A stretch of 64,000 bases of DNA from Anniella stebbinsi (taxonomy: Eukaryota > Chordata > Lepidosauria > Squamata > Anniellidae): the NCBI GenBank assembly GCA_029215795.1, contig JARDYH010000001.1, positions 355,532,154 to 355,596,153 of the forward strand, written 5' to 3'. Made by a program: the position numbers and the translations under genes. Positions 34,813-46,625 of this stretch are shown in pieces (the first letter of the stretch is position 1; every line of letters begins with the position of its first letter). The notes below the pieces were generated by a model, which was given only the letters and a program-made list of their open reading frames with translations, had not been told where the DNA came from and ran no database searches.

Positions 34813-35259
34813 TTACCTCATCAATAAAGACTGGGGGCCAATGAGGCAATTCCGCCACTTCAGTGAGGTAGGCAGCTCTATCTTACCTAGGTGTAGATCC
34901 AAAAACCTTTCTGAAATGTGTCATCCAATCCTTGCTAGAATCTGGGAAACCATCCAGGATCTATCTTTTCATAATCATTGGACACAAGATCCCAGAATAT
35001 ATCCTCCTTCCTTTCTTTAACTGCCAATGCTAATTGTTGCCACAAATATTATGCATGTCCGTTTTTTTGTTTTACTTTTCAGAAGTGCTTTAGGAGAAGC
35101 GTTGCTGTACATAATGAACTAATTGGGAGCTTTCTCTATTTCTGCCCATCTCTCGGGAGAGAGCCATTAAAAAATCCTGGTAGCTCTACACTCCTGGTTA
35201 AACCAGGGAGATTATCTTGGCCTTGTTTCCTTGATAAGCTTAATATCAGTTAAAACGTT

Positions 35260-35694
35260 AGGGGCGCAATCCTATGAGGACAGTTGGCAGCCTCTGAACT
35301 TGGAGGCGGCTGAGTATCCAGTGGAGGGCAGCTGGCGAGTGGAGGCAATCTTCGCCTCCACTTTCCAGCAGCCCTGCATTTTTGCTAGGCAGGCGATTTC
35401 GACCGACTAGCAGTGGTGCTTCAGAGCAGGAGGGAAGGAGACTGGAGTGGCCATAGGAAAAGTCGTATGGCTGCAGTCCCAGTTTCTTCCCCCCACACCC
35501 CAGGAATGCCCCCTTTTCCCTTCTTGTTCTGTTTCCAAGCATGGAGATATAGCCAGAACTGCACTGGTTATGAGGGGGAGGGGTAAGCGTGGTTTCTGGG
35601 CTCCGAGGTTGGAGCCCTTTTCCCAACCTTGGAGCACAGAAGCCAAACAATCCTATGACCCCACAGATGCTATCTGGGAGACATAGGATTGCTT
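35260..35694. mobile_element. Non-autonomous DNA transposon (GCAATCCTATG ends)
   Basis: The left end GGGGCGCAATCCTATGAGG is mirrored at the right by GACATAGGATTGCTTCC, giving an 11-base inverted core GCAATCCTATG. The interior is GC-richer than the flanks and codes for nothing recognisable. The open frames on both strands here are chance. Confidence 0.55.
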
Positions 35695-35859
35695 CCTCTG
35701 TGATGTCTAAAGAACTGCAAAATAGTTAAATAAGTACTATGTAGATAAAGAAGGGGGTGGGGACTATAGGGTTGTGCCAAAAGCTTATTTTGAGGAAGAA
35801 TTTGAAGGAAGTAAAAGAGGTGGCTTCACAAGCGCTTTCTGGGAGGCAATATCAAGCAT

Positions 35860-36550
35860 AAAGAGCAAGAAAGGATGGAGTTGTTTGAGGAAGTAGGAGC
35901 CCTCAGACAGCTGAACCAGGTGTATCAGGATATAAGAATGGAGAGAGACAGCAGGCCAAGGTCATGGAGAAGTTTAAAGATAAGAATGATGAGCTTGTTC
36001 AGGATCCATGAACAGAAATATAACCAATGTGGGGATTTACAGAAGGGTGTCACATGATCAGAGCAATGAGAGAGGTGAATGATTTTGACAGTACAGTACT
36101 GGATAGAGGTGAAGGGACAGCTGTGAGAGAACAGAAGACCTGAAAGGAGAAGATTGAATAATAAAGGTAGGAGGTTATCAGAGCACGGAGTAGAGTTTTT
36201 GTCATGTTTTGCAACATTGTAAAGGGAGAAGTGACCTGGATTTGGTTGTGGTCTAAATACTGGTGGCAAAGGAGAGAGGAACCGGATAAATCCAAGGCTC
36301 AACATGGTGGCTGGTGATGTCATGGAGTGAAGGCAAAGGAGAGAAGAGGGATTGGAGGAAATATGAGAAGTTTGGGTTTGGATACATAACATATGAAGTG
36401 ATAAAACATCCAAGCAAAAATATCAGAAAGGCACTTGGAGGGGCAGGGTTGGATAGAGGGTGAAGTTTTGGGATTAGGAGTGGGAGGGAGGGGGAGAGTT
36501 TTAGGGTAGATAGATAAGAGTCTGTGTCATCGGTGTGTAGGTGGTACTGC
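35860..36550 (-). repeat. Old L2-type LINE fragment
   Basis: Segments such as GGGTGTCACATGATCAGAGC, GAACAGAAGACCTGAAAGGA and GGTAGGAGGTTATCAGAGCA have the layout of reptilian L2 complement sequence (the coding strand would read RT C-terminus). Heavily mutated. It may be the continuation of the fragment at 33840. Confidence 0.4.
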
Positions 36551-37384
36551 AAATAGTGATATGTGACAGTGTGGAGAGAAAGAAAGAAAAAATAGCAGAG
36601 GTCCATTTGCTTTCATGCTGTACTCATATTGTGTAATACAAATTATATTCTACCTATACTCCAAATTCTGTGAAATGTTCAGATTATTACTTATACATGT
36701 AATCAGTTGAGGCTACCAGGCAACTAGGTTTTTAAGTACTCGTGCTATTGGGCCTCATTCCAGATGTGTTAGATCAGCATTGCAATACGAGCTACTATTC
36801 TGGTTTTCTTGTTCTCTCGTGGCTCTGTATTCCTTGATTTTACAGCCACGGCCATAACATGCAGCACCCAAATCTTGCCATGCCCTGTAAGCAATCTGTG
36901 TGGTGAGATAGACTCTCATATTATGGCTGCTGCTTGGAGCAGCTGCCATGCAACAGCCTCCCACACAATGGCCATGATCTGAGAAACCCAGTAATGCACA
37001 GAAAGTACAAATATAACAACACTTAGCTGCTTTTTAGTGATACATGTACATGTGTGTCTATTCACCTTGAGGAAAAAGCACTGCATTTCGACAACACGAT
37101 AACACACCCTGCAGAAAACGCTCTGTGTTCAAACAATACAATAACCAATGTTACAATTGTGTTGCTAGCCCAATGAAAGTCTATTTAATTTCCATGGGAA
37201 ATCATGAGCCTGGGTGGCTGTCAGAGTTGATAGTCCTCCTCCTTTGCAATCAACAACAGAGACCCAAAGCTTCAAGCTATTACAATTTTGTGATGCTAAA
37301 GATTAGCCTTTCTACAACACACTTTCATGGAAGCTCTCAGACTGCCCCAGGCTCTGAACAGCTAATCTAAGATCTTTATTAGGG

Positions 37385-37820
37385 AAGACAATCGGTAGGG
37401 TATTGAAGTTGCTGACAGTTTGGCCGTGAACTCTCATGTTCAAACCTGTCTTGCAGTGAAAACACTCCCTTCTATGTTGGCTTCTAAGAGTGGCTGTCCT
37501 GGTGGAGCATCTTAGTCCTGTTCGGAGCGCCTCCTGCTTCAACTTGTGACACTTAGTGTCTCTCAAGTCATGGCCCTCTTTCTCCTCCTCTTTGGGAACT
37601 TGAGTTCTCATGGTAGAGCAGGGAGGTGGCAACTCGTCGAGGCCTTGGGAAGAATTTCTCCCAATGCCTTGGGGCTCTTGGAAAAGTTTCTCCCCTGTGC
37701 TCTGATCTAATTTTTCCAACTGATTCAGAATCGGAGTCATCAATAAACCCAAAGGGCTTGGACTCATCTCTGACAGTGACTGAGTTGTGTGCTTAGAGAT
37801 TGTTCTCCTTCTACTCACTA
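37385..37820 (-). repeat. Unclassified repeat with 150-codon open frame, possibly LTR-derived
   Basis: The complement is open for about 168 codons (SRRRTISKHTTQSLSEMSPS ... LPPPCSTMRTQVPKEEEKEG ... RSQHRRECFHC). The Glu/Arg/Ser-rich style resembles squamate gypsy LTR leader or C-terminal gag-like sequence and the block at 7050-7840. No domain, ends or target duplication were identified. Confidence 0.3.
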
Positions 37821-37829
37821 TGACGTTAA

Positions 37830-39470
37830 TGTCACTTAATGCAGAGACAAATTTGCAGTTAATTTGGAGGCTGATAATTTTAGGATGCCCCTAGTTTGTT
37901 TGGGTCACTTACAGTGGATATTACCTAGTAATACACCTATGTTCATGGAGGCATGGAAGTGTGTAGATAAATTGGACCAGTACTCATACTAATTGGTTCA
38001 AGGTTAGTCAGAGGAACATTTGCTGGTTGTGGTAATCAGTTTGTGGTTGATCCATCCTACTGGAAAAAAAAATACAGTTCTCCATCTGGTTAGCAACAAT
38101 GTTTGCAACATTTTGGCTGAAGACTACTTAGCATCTTGCTTTCTGAGGCACAGAGGTTAATTGGAAGATGTACGTAAGTTGTAATGAGTGAGTGGGGGGA
38201 CCAGCTGTCTTTTCCACCGCAGGTAGCTAGGTTGTGATGCTGCCATGTTTATTGACTACCTGGTTTTGTGTACATGTGGTGGTAATCTATATTATCATTG
38301 TTATTTGTGTATTATAACATAAATCTGTTTGAGCCACCATCACCTCCACATTTTTTTTTAAAAGGTAACCTATGACCCTGAGTGGGCTGTTGCTCTGCAG
38401 CTTTAGGCACATGTAGACTATGTTTAAAAAAAACATCTAGTAGTCTGGGTTTCAAACTGATTATAAAACTTTGACAACATTTGTGGGCTTTGTCTCCAGC
38501 TGAATAGGAAAAGTATACTTTTTATGGGTCCTATTTGAATTTTCTATAGCCCTTGTTATCCTTGATCATGAGGTATAAGTACTGTTGGGTTTGACAGGCA
38601 TTTGCAGGAGAGTCTGCTTGTTCTTGAGGAATCCCCAGAAGTTAAGTCATCTCTGAGAACTTCAGGTTATGGCATCAGCCAGATGCAGAGTTCTTCATGT
38701 TTTAATGATGGAAATACATAGCCAAATGATCCACTGTAATCTGAAACATAATGGTTTACAGGCCATTAAAAACCATAATAATTTACAGAGAAGAAATTTA
38801 CCTGTGTGTGCGTGTGTGTGTGCGTGTGTGTGTGTGTGTGTTTTTAAACTGTTTCAGAAGACAGTGAAGGAAACCTTTTCTCTTCAAAAGTATTTATTCT
38901 CTGGCAACCTTATTTTATATGGACATAGGCCATTAACCCAGTATCATGTCCCACTGTTTAATATCCATTCTTAAGTGCTAGATTCTTTGCTTTCCAAAAA
39001 ATGTAGTACAAACTACTGTAGAGGTATTAACCTATGAAGAATTACTTCAACATGCATCTCCAAAAATGTTGTGCATTGGATATTCAAGCAGATTTCCCCC
39101 AGCTATTTCTTAGCAGAGAACCAGATTTCTAACTTGCTACAGCCCTACCATAAGTAGTAAAAGCAGCCATTCTGATTTTATACATTTAAGAGTTTCCATG
39201 GTGATATAATGCCACAGAGACATCTTGAAACAATATTCCCAGAAGTTAGCACAAATATAAAAATGTCCTTTCCCCATAAGTAGTCCCCTGTTTTATTTGT
39301 TAATAGTTCCTCTTTTTCCCCATTTTCTTCCGTTCTTTTTATACAGTCGTTTGGTATTACTAACATATGATAAAGCCTACCTATACTTGCTGGTATGATT
39401 TCAAAAGTAGTCAATGTATTTTAAAATAACATTCCCGATTGATTTAATTCCTATTTTGTATAAATTGCTC
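37830..39470. other. Intron with a (TG)n tract, otherwise unrecognised
   Basis: The (TG)n run at about 38801-38840 is the only classifiable feature. The rest shows no exon or repeat signal. Confidence 0.5.
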
Positions 39471-39550
39471 ATAATTATTTTTTATTCTGTTGTTGTGTTT
39501 TTAATTGTGTTTCATGCATACGTTTTTGTTATTGTTTTAATCAAGTTTTA

Positions 39551-39720
39551 AGAACCTAGAAAGCTGTCTTATACTGAGTCAGGCCATTGATCCATCTATC
39601 CTAGTATTGTCAAAACTGACAAGCAGCAGCTCTCCAGAGTTTCAGGCAGAAATCTTTCCTGCCCTACCGGCAGATGCTGAGAATTGAACCCAGGAATATT
39701 TGCATGCAAAGCATGTGCTC
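39551..39720 (-). mobile_element. tRNA-derived SINE (antisense)
   Basis: The sequence AGAACCTAGAAAGCTGTCTT, ACTGAGTCAGGCCATTGATC, TCTCCAGAGTTTCAGGCAG and GAGAATTGAACCCAGGAAT, then TGCATGCAAAGCATGTGCTC, is the complement of a SINE. Its head carries a B box (GGTTCAATTCT) and a tRNA-like anticodon arm. Flanking T-rich DNA and TTGTAAGCCACCTTGA (39739-39754) suggest it inserted into a LINE 3'UTR. Confidence 0.65.
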
Positions 39721-39756
39721 GTAATTTCTAATTTATGATTGTAAGCCACCTTGACA

Positions 39757-39915
39757 TGATAACCCACAATGGGTTAAATAAATCATCATAGCTTATTTAA
39801 CCCATCATGGGTTATAGCGTCGTGTGGTGGGCACCATGGGTTATTTCAGCCATCTACAAAGTCACACAGTAAGAGTAGTCACACTCACTCCCACCACTCT
39901 CCTCGGGCCAGCAGC
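39757..39915. repeat. Palindromic MITE-like element, second copy of the 11570 family
   Basis: ATAACCCACAATGGGTTAAA, then TTTAACCCATCATGGGTTAT, then CATCTACAAAGTCACACAG and GTAGTCACACTC, then GGGCCAGCAG. The order and spacing follow 11570-11830. Confidence 0.65.
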
Positions 39916-40619
39916 TCTTTGTTTCAAGCTCTTGCTAAAACAACCCAACTTCAGAGGCAGCTGCTAAAACACTGGGGGGAGGGGGAAGGCAGTAGAGGCA
40001 CCACAAAAAAACTGCAGATTTCTCAGCAGACGAGGGTACAAATGGGAGGACTAAGAGGGGTGAATTTGTCTAATCCACTTTTAAAGCCTTCCAAGCTAGT
40101 GGCCATGACTACATTTTGTGACAGCAAATTCCTTAAATTAATTGCTTTTGTCCTGCATCTCCTGTCAATCAGTTTCATTGGCTGAAACTGAATTTTAAGC
40201 ATCTTTCTAACTAATAACTTAGGTATACATAAGTCATGTCAATATTATGATTATCTGGTTCATTTACAGCACTCTGGGGATTGAGCTTTCAGCACTGGCA
40301 AACTGTATAAATTGTAGACCAATATCTAAATTTGGGATATGGATGCATAGGAAAGAACTCTATGAGACTATTCCCATTGACCCATACAGCATAAAAAGGC
40401 AACTTTGTCTTGATTTCCCAACCATAGCAGAACAGTTGTATGTTTTTCAAAGCCAGACACACACACTCCCAAGCAACGCATCATTTCTTTAGTACACCTG
40501 CAACACACTATGTTACCCATACCTACAGTATTGTTGTTGTTTTAAATTACACAGGCTTTGCACTTTGACTCATGATTTTAGAATATTGAGGTTAGGCAAC
40601 CATGTGCAGGTACAACACT

Positions 40620-40875
40620 GGGCCTGTTTAGACGACACTTCAGGCTCTGTGGTTAGCAAAACTATGGTTCTCTGGGGTAGCACTAACCACAAGCCATGCT
40701 GTTGCACATAAAACTTTAAGCCATGGTAAGAGCTGCTAACACTGCTGCAGACAATCCGACTGTGGTTAGTGAGTGAGCAGGGTTCAGCAAAACGCATCTC
40801 ACAAGACACCTTAAATCCTGCTGCTTAACCAAAAGCCTTAACCAGCAGGGTTTAAGGTGTCTTCTGAACAGGCCC
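40620..40875. mobile_element. Harbinger-like MITE with 19-bp inverted ends
   Basis: The left end GGGCCTGTTTAGACGACAC and the complement of the right end GGGCCTGTTCAGAAGACAC differ at only two of 19 positions. A strong subterminal hairpin lies at about 40805-40862 (ACACCTTAAATCCTGCTG against CAGCAGGGTTTAAGGTGT). Same family as the split copy at 16290. No matching target duplication remains. Confidence 0.75.
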
Positions 40876-41924
40876 AATGGCTAGAGAGAAATCAGTTGAA
40901 AAACATATATTTGGGTAAACAAAAGTAATTTACTTGGGAACTTATAGCCAACAGTTACAATTAACTCTAAATTTACTGTGTGCTGTACCCTTGGGTTCAT
41001 TTTTTCTCTAGGTCCTCCAATTAAAACACATTGTCTGAAAATGACTCCAGGGGTGACTTGAAAAAGCTGACTTATAAATGAAACATTTTCCTTGATGCTT
41101 ACTAAGCATCACGAAAGGAAAATCTTTTAACTGACCATGAAATTTAGGTGCCCATTGTTCATTTTCTAACGTTTTCTTTTTTTCTTCCCTGCCTCCTTAA
41201 AACTTTTAGTAGACTTCAACTGTATCATAACTAGCCAGTTATCCACAGGTTACCAACTGCAATGTTCCTTATTGAAACTGTATATTTTAAGCCATGCAGC
41301 CATCATTACAACAGCATTTTACTCAGTACAGCAAATGTATGCTCATGATAGGAAAAAATGCTGATCTAGGAAAAATTTACAGGTCCTTTGGTATTCATAG
41401 TGGCTTGGAGCTGTAGTTTGTTTATGATCTACTTTTTTCACTTCAATTTTTTTTCCAATCAGAGTGCATTGCTAAAAAATCAGTACATGAGTTATATAGC
41501 TCCTGGACTGAAGCTTGAATGCCGCAGCCTGAAACTGACTTAGTTTTCCCTTTAATAGATTGAACATGAAAATACCTTCTGTCTATGCAGCACAGCTGTG
41601 TATTCTTAGTTGCTACTAACATTTGCATAACAAGTTTATTTCTGCTTTTTAGAACAGAATTCATGCAATTCCCCGGTGTTAATATAGACAATGCTGCCTT
41701 CCAGAATGTTATCTAAAAGCCAGATTCCATCCTTCAAGGCATTCAGTGCTCTGTGCCTTACAAGTATACAGGACAATGCTATATCTAGTTATCTTTGGCT
41801 TTCCTGACTCTGACTTCCCAGTAGGTAACAATCCTTTGCAAGGTCAAGTGAAACTCAAACCCACAAACATCAGAAGTGAGGTCAAGGGTAGCAACTCTTG
41901 AATATTTTCTTGATATTGAGCTGG

Positions 41925-42330
41925 TTGGCATGACACAATAAGCCACAGTGGCTGGGTTCGCATGATCAGCGAGGAAAACTATGCAGTATGGGCAGTTTCC
42001 CATGCCCCCCCACATGCCACTCACACACCCAGCATTTATTTAATTACCCACACAGCATTGCAAGTTACAGTGTCATTCAAATTCAGCGTGCAGCAGGGGT
42101 GACTTCTAACCAATCCCACAGCCACTACTACAAGCCATGGGTGGTTAGTAGCCACCCCCACTGTTAGGCTTGGATAACACAGTAACCCATTATGCAGAGC
42201 GGGTAATTAAGCAAATGGTGAGCCTATGTGGGTGTGGGGAAACAACCCATACTGCGTTAAGTTTCCCTTGCTGTTCTTCCGAACCCAGCCAGTCAGTTGT
42301 CACTGTGGGTTGTTTCAGGGTAGCTTGTTA
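41925..42330. repeat. MITE-like remnants
   Basis: CATGACACAATAAGCCACAG, AACCCATTATGCAGAGCGGG and AACCCATACTGCG are interior motifs of the palindromic families listed at 5000 and 11570. Ends unclear. Confidence 0.4.
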
Positions 42331-42600
42331 TGACTTCTGAAGCGGGAGCGGTTTTGTCATGATGTGCTATTTTCCAAGAACAAGCTACCCAGAGAACCAG
42401 TGGCATGTTGTTGGGTTGTTCAGGATGGCTTGTCCAAATCTTGCAGAGTGACTTTATTGTCGGGAACAGCTAAAGAGCACCAAAAAGCCATCACAGTCTT
42501 GTTAGTTCTGCCACCATCCTCCCTCATCGGTGTTCCAAACCTGTTCACAACCTTTAAAAAAAAATCCAGTCTTGCAAAAGTGTGCGCATTCAAAAGTCCG

Positions 42601-42782
42601 CTGCTATGAAATTTTGCATACTTCCCCCTCCGCTTTACTGCTCTGCGATGCAATTTGCATATATTTACCAATCCCATTCCCTGAATGCCTTGAAATTTGC
42701 ATATGCTTACCATCCCCTTCACTCCCTGCTTCGCCTTGAAGTTTGTGTATCTTTACCAATCCTCATCACTGCTCTGTAACCC
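42601..42782. repeat. Tandem repeat, 43-45-bp period, about 4 units
   Basis: Units begin at about 42601, 42641, 42684, 42729 and 42772. They share (c)ttGAAATTTGCATAxxTTACC followed by a C-rich stretch and TGCT/CTG. Divergence between units is moderate. Confidence 0.7.
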
Positions 42783-43689
42783 ATGTGTGTGTGTATATAT
42801 ATGACAGCTAACAATGGAAACCAGTGGAGGGAAATGATAAGTGGGGAGGAGGGGCATGAAAGCAGCTGACAGCTCCTGGAGAAGAAGCTTTCGGGTAGGT
42901 GTAATTATTTAAGTAGTACGTTAAGCATTTTTTTAAAAAAGACCTAGCAAGGCAAGCACCAAAGTTATCTGTATGCTAGGCTAAATAGCAGACAGGTTGT
43001 CTTGCATTCCTGAGAACTTGCACAAGTCCCTGAACAAAAAAAAACTATTTTAAAAAGTTTAAACCAGAGATTAAAGTTCATGCTGGGAATACGAAATTAG
43101 TTTTACTAGAAAGCTGTGAGAATGGGAGGTGTTTTTTTTAACATCGAATGCTCAAAAATATAATTGAATTTGGCCTCATAATCGTAGATAAAACACACCT
43201 CGCCACACCTGGGATGGAATGCTTGACTATTTGAAGTTCTAGTGCCCCATTTACCTGTTTGGAATACAAGGTGGGGGAATTATCTCTGCTTACAAGATGC
43301 ATGCTTAATTCATCATTGTCACCATCAAGTATATTTATATGCCACTTTTCCAAACTATGCTCAAAGTAGCTCACAAATAAGCATAAATCTGTCAAACTCA
43401 TTTCATAATGTAATATTTATATCCATATTAGCAAGTTAGACAAACATTGTTGTTAAAATTTCCTAAAGATAATGAAGAACATATATGGGAGTTGTACCAA
43501 CATTGTTTGACTATTCCCACAACTTTGAGAGACTTAATACTTGGTGGTGCTCATATAGTTTGAAAATGAGATCTCTGAAAAGGGTACAGCCATCTTTCTT
43601 TCAGTTACAAATTAGATTGTTTTAACTCAGTGGATGTGTGAAAAGGGGAAGCAAAGACTCCCTACAAAATACGAACTAATTTTAAGTTC
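42783..43689. other. Intron, nothing recognised
   Basis: A short (TG)(TA) tract at 42784-42803. No exon or classifiable repeat. Confidence 0.5.
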
Positions 43690-43957
43690 TAAGGCGGTAA
43701 CTCATTTTCAGATTTGCCGGCATGCCTGTAGATATCAGCAGATTTTGTCATAAACAGGTACAGTCTCTTTTTCTTCCGGGGAAGAGTTACTACTGGAAAT
43801 GCATTGGGACAAGTGCTTTCATATATTCTCATAACTGGTGTTTCGGTCCTGAGGAACATCACAAGGAGGAATCCTCTGAAAGCTGTTATGATGAAGCTCG
43901 TAGGGATGATACCCCCTACAGCTCCATATACAGCTCCTGTCCCGGCGAGAGAGACAG

Positions 43958-44220
43958 GACAGGACGGGACAACAACGGCGGCCACAGCCGAGGGACTGAT
44001 GGCGCGAGTGGAGAAGACAGTGCAGCAACCATCATTGCACACGCCCACTTCCTCTCCTTCTCTCTCACGCACGCATGAGAGAGACGCCGGGACAGGACGG
44101 GACAACAACGGCGGCCACAGCCGAAGGACTGACGGCGCGAGTGGGGGAGATAGTGCAGCAGCCACCATTGCACTCCGCCCACCCCTTCTCCTTCTCTCTC
44201 TCACGCACCAGAGAGAGACA
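43958..44220 (+). promoter_or_regulatory. Tandem 132-bp 5' units of LINE B
   Basis: GACGGGACAACAACGGCGGC (43965 region) recurs 132 bases later (44097 region). Each unit runs through CACAGCCGA(A/G)GGACTGA, GGCGCGAGTGG, GTGCAGCA and CACCATTGCAC/CATCATTGCAC to a TCTCTCTCACGCAC tract. Tandem CpG-rich units at the 5' end resemble promoter monomers seen in some LINE families. Promoter activity is an inference. Confidence 0.6.
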
Positions 44221-44389
44221 AACAACTTGAGGCGACTGAAATATGTCTGGGAGCACCAATATCTGTTGTGTGGGGCAGAGGGAGATATGGCGATAGCAGG
44301 GCGAAATGCCATTACAGGGGAAGGAGAGATGGATATCTAACACCCGTCTTAACTTCTGGTCGCCCTGCTACCCCGGGGATCTTGGGGAA

Positions 44390-45005
44390 CGATCCAGGCC
44401 ACCCACAGAACCTTTCCTTGCTCCTATGTAATGCCAGGTCGGTTAAAAACAAAACAAACATAATCTATGACCTCCTCAAAGAAGAGGAGGCCGACCTGGC
44501 ATGTTTCACAGAGACCTGGCTGGGAGATGACAGTGCCCCAACATGGGCTCAGGCTCTCCCAGCTGGGTACTGTGTTAGTGAGCAGGTGAGGAAAAGTGGG
44601 CGGGGAGGGCGGAGTAGCTGTGGTCTACAAAAGCAATCTTAACCTGACCAGACATCCTGTCCGGGAATTGAATTACATCGAGTGTGTATACCTGAGTCTG
44701 AAGGCCAGGGATAGACTAGGGATTCTGTTAGTGTACCGGCCACCCCGCTGCCTATCAGACTCCCTGGCCGAGCTCACGGAACTGGACTCGGAGCTGGTGT
44801 TGGATTCGCCCAGGCTCTTGGTCCTGGGCGATTTCAACATCCCATTCGGGGCCGGTTTGTCAGGTGGAACTCGGGAGTTCATGGCATCCATGACAACCAT
44901 GGGCCTATCCCAATTGGTCTCTGGACCCACACATTCAGCAGGTCACACCCTCGATGCTGTTTTCAGTTCCGAACAGACGGATCTGTGTTATAGCAGAGGC
45001 TGACA
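44390..45005 (+). pseudogene. LINE B endonuclease domain (frameshifted, truncated)
   Basis: The apurinic-type endonuclease signature is present: LLCNARSVKNKTNIIYDLL, DLACFTETWLGDDSAP, then after a frameshift GGVAVVYKSNLNL, LGILLVYRPPRCLSD, LLVLGDFNIPFG and SGPTHSAGHTLDAVFSS. The frame changes in the G-rich run at about 44600. After GHTLDAVF the sequence jumps to the region just before the RT, so the usual linker appears deleted near 44970. Confidence 0.85.
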
Positions 45006-46625
45006 GTGGAGTGTCCAGTGACTCCGTGAGTGGGATTACACTTGATCAGTTTCAGTTCGTGAGTACCGAGGATGTGGACAAGGTATTTGGATGTGTGAGG
45101 AAGACGACTTGCCCTCTCGATCCCTGTCCTTCCTGGCTGGTCGTCCAGGGAGGAGATGCAGTTAGATCACATCTGCAACGTATTATTAATGCATCTCTCA
45201 GGGAGGGGAGCTTTCCATGATGTTTAAAAGAGGCGGTGGTAAGGCCGCTTCTAAAAAAGCCCTCCCTGGATCCCCTGGACCTTAATAACTACAGGCCAGT
45301 ATCAAATCTTCCATTTTTGGGCAAGGTGATCGAGAGAGCGGTTGCCTTTCAACTCCAGGCAGTCTTGGATGACACTGATTTTCTAGACCCATTTCAAACC
45401 GGCTTCAGAGCAGGGTACGGAGTTGAGACCGCTTTGGTCGCCTTAGTAGATGATCTACTCCTTAGTATCGACAGGGGGAGTGTGTCCCTGCTGGTACTCC
45501 TGGACCTCTCAGCGGCTTTCGATACCGTCAACCATGGTATCCTTCTGGGGCGCCTGGGGGAATTGGGAATCGGGGGCACTGTGCTTCAGTGGTTCCGATC
45601 CTATCTCTCGGGCAGGTTCCAGATGGTGATGCTTGGGGATAGCTGCTCTTCAAAAAAGGAGCTGCTATGTGGTGTACCACAAGGTGCCATCCTTTCCCCG
45701 ATGCTGTTTAACATTTACATGAAACCGCTGGGAGAGATCATCCGGAGGCATGGGGCGGGGTGCTATCAATATGCTGATGACACCCAACTATATTTCTCTA
45801 TGCCTTCAACAACATCGTCAGCTAAGGATAGTGTGTCTCCTCTGAACGAATGCTTGGAGGCGGTAATGGGCTGGATGAGGAAAAACAAACTGAAGCTGAA
45901 TCCAGACAAGACGGAGGTGCTTGCTGTCAAAGGCCCCAACCTGGGTTTGGAGGTGTGTCAACCAGTTCTGGATGGGGTTACACCCCCCCCTGAAAGACTG
46001 TGTTCGCAGCTTGGGGGTACTCCTGGATCCGTCGCTTCAGATGACAGCTCAGATTGATGCGACGGCCAGGAGTGCCTACTATCAGCTTCGGCTGATACGC
46101 CAGCTGCGCCCCTTCCTAGAGTTGGAAAACCTAAAGACGGTAGTGCACGCGCTGGTAACTTCGAGGCTCAACTTCTGCAATGCGCTGTACATAGGGCTAC
46201 CTTTGTGCCTAGTCCGGAAACTTCAACTTGTTCAAAATATGGCAGCCAGGTTGGTCACCGGTACACCTAGGGGTGACCACATTACACCAGTTTTAAAATC
46301 ACTTAACTGGCTACCGGTCAGTTTCCGGGCAAAGTATAAAGTGTTGGTTATTACCTTTAAAGCCCTACATGGTTTGGGTCCAGGCTACCTACGGGATCGC
46401 CTTCTCCCGTACAATCCGCCCCGCACTCTTAGGTCCTCTGGGAATAACGTACTCAAGCCAGCTAGAACTAGGCTGGCGAGTGTTACTCAGAGGACCTTCT
46501 CTTCTATGGCTCCCAGACTATGGAATGGTGTGCCGGAGGAGGTTAGACAAATTGGCAGTCGTCATGAATTCAAGAGAGTCATGAAGACTGTTCTCTTCCG
46601 GCAGGCTTATCCGGATGAATTTTAA
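44975..46625 (+). pseudogene. LINE B reverse transcriptase (one nonsense, one frameshift)
   Basis: It begins near FVSTEDVDKVFGCVRKTTCP and LDPCPSWLV. A TGA at 45218-45220 (GSFP*CLKEAV) is the only stop before the RT core. RT motifs: VVRPLLKKPSLDPLDLNNYR, LLVLLDLSAAFDTVNHGILL, GVPQGAILSPMLFNIYMKPL, YQYADDTQLYFS and NPDKTEVLAV. A C-run at about 45981-45988 shifts the frame. It then resumes PLKDCVRSLGVLLDPSLQMT and runs intact to FRQAYPDEF and TAA. The catalytic YADD and PQG are preserved, unlike the family-A copies at 1970 and 60462. Confidence 0.9.

Noticed and set aside
34974..35253. Possible exon between LINE A and the 35260 element
   Set aside because: Open for about 90 codons but with no acceptor/donor pair in phase with PPP2R5C and no similarity to B56 proteins.
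35925..36606. Open frames of 117-162 codons on the - strand
   Set aside because: They follow degraded L2-type repeat sequence with no RT or endonuclease motifs left intact.
43689..44340. Frames of 178-207 codons on both strands
   Set aside because: They span the tandem CpG-rich LINE units, which lack stops in several frames because of composition. The upstream part is kept as a finding, not as a gene.
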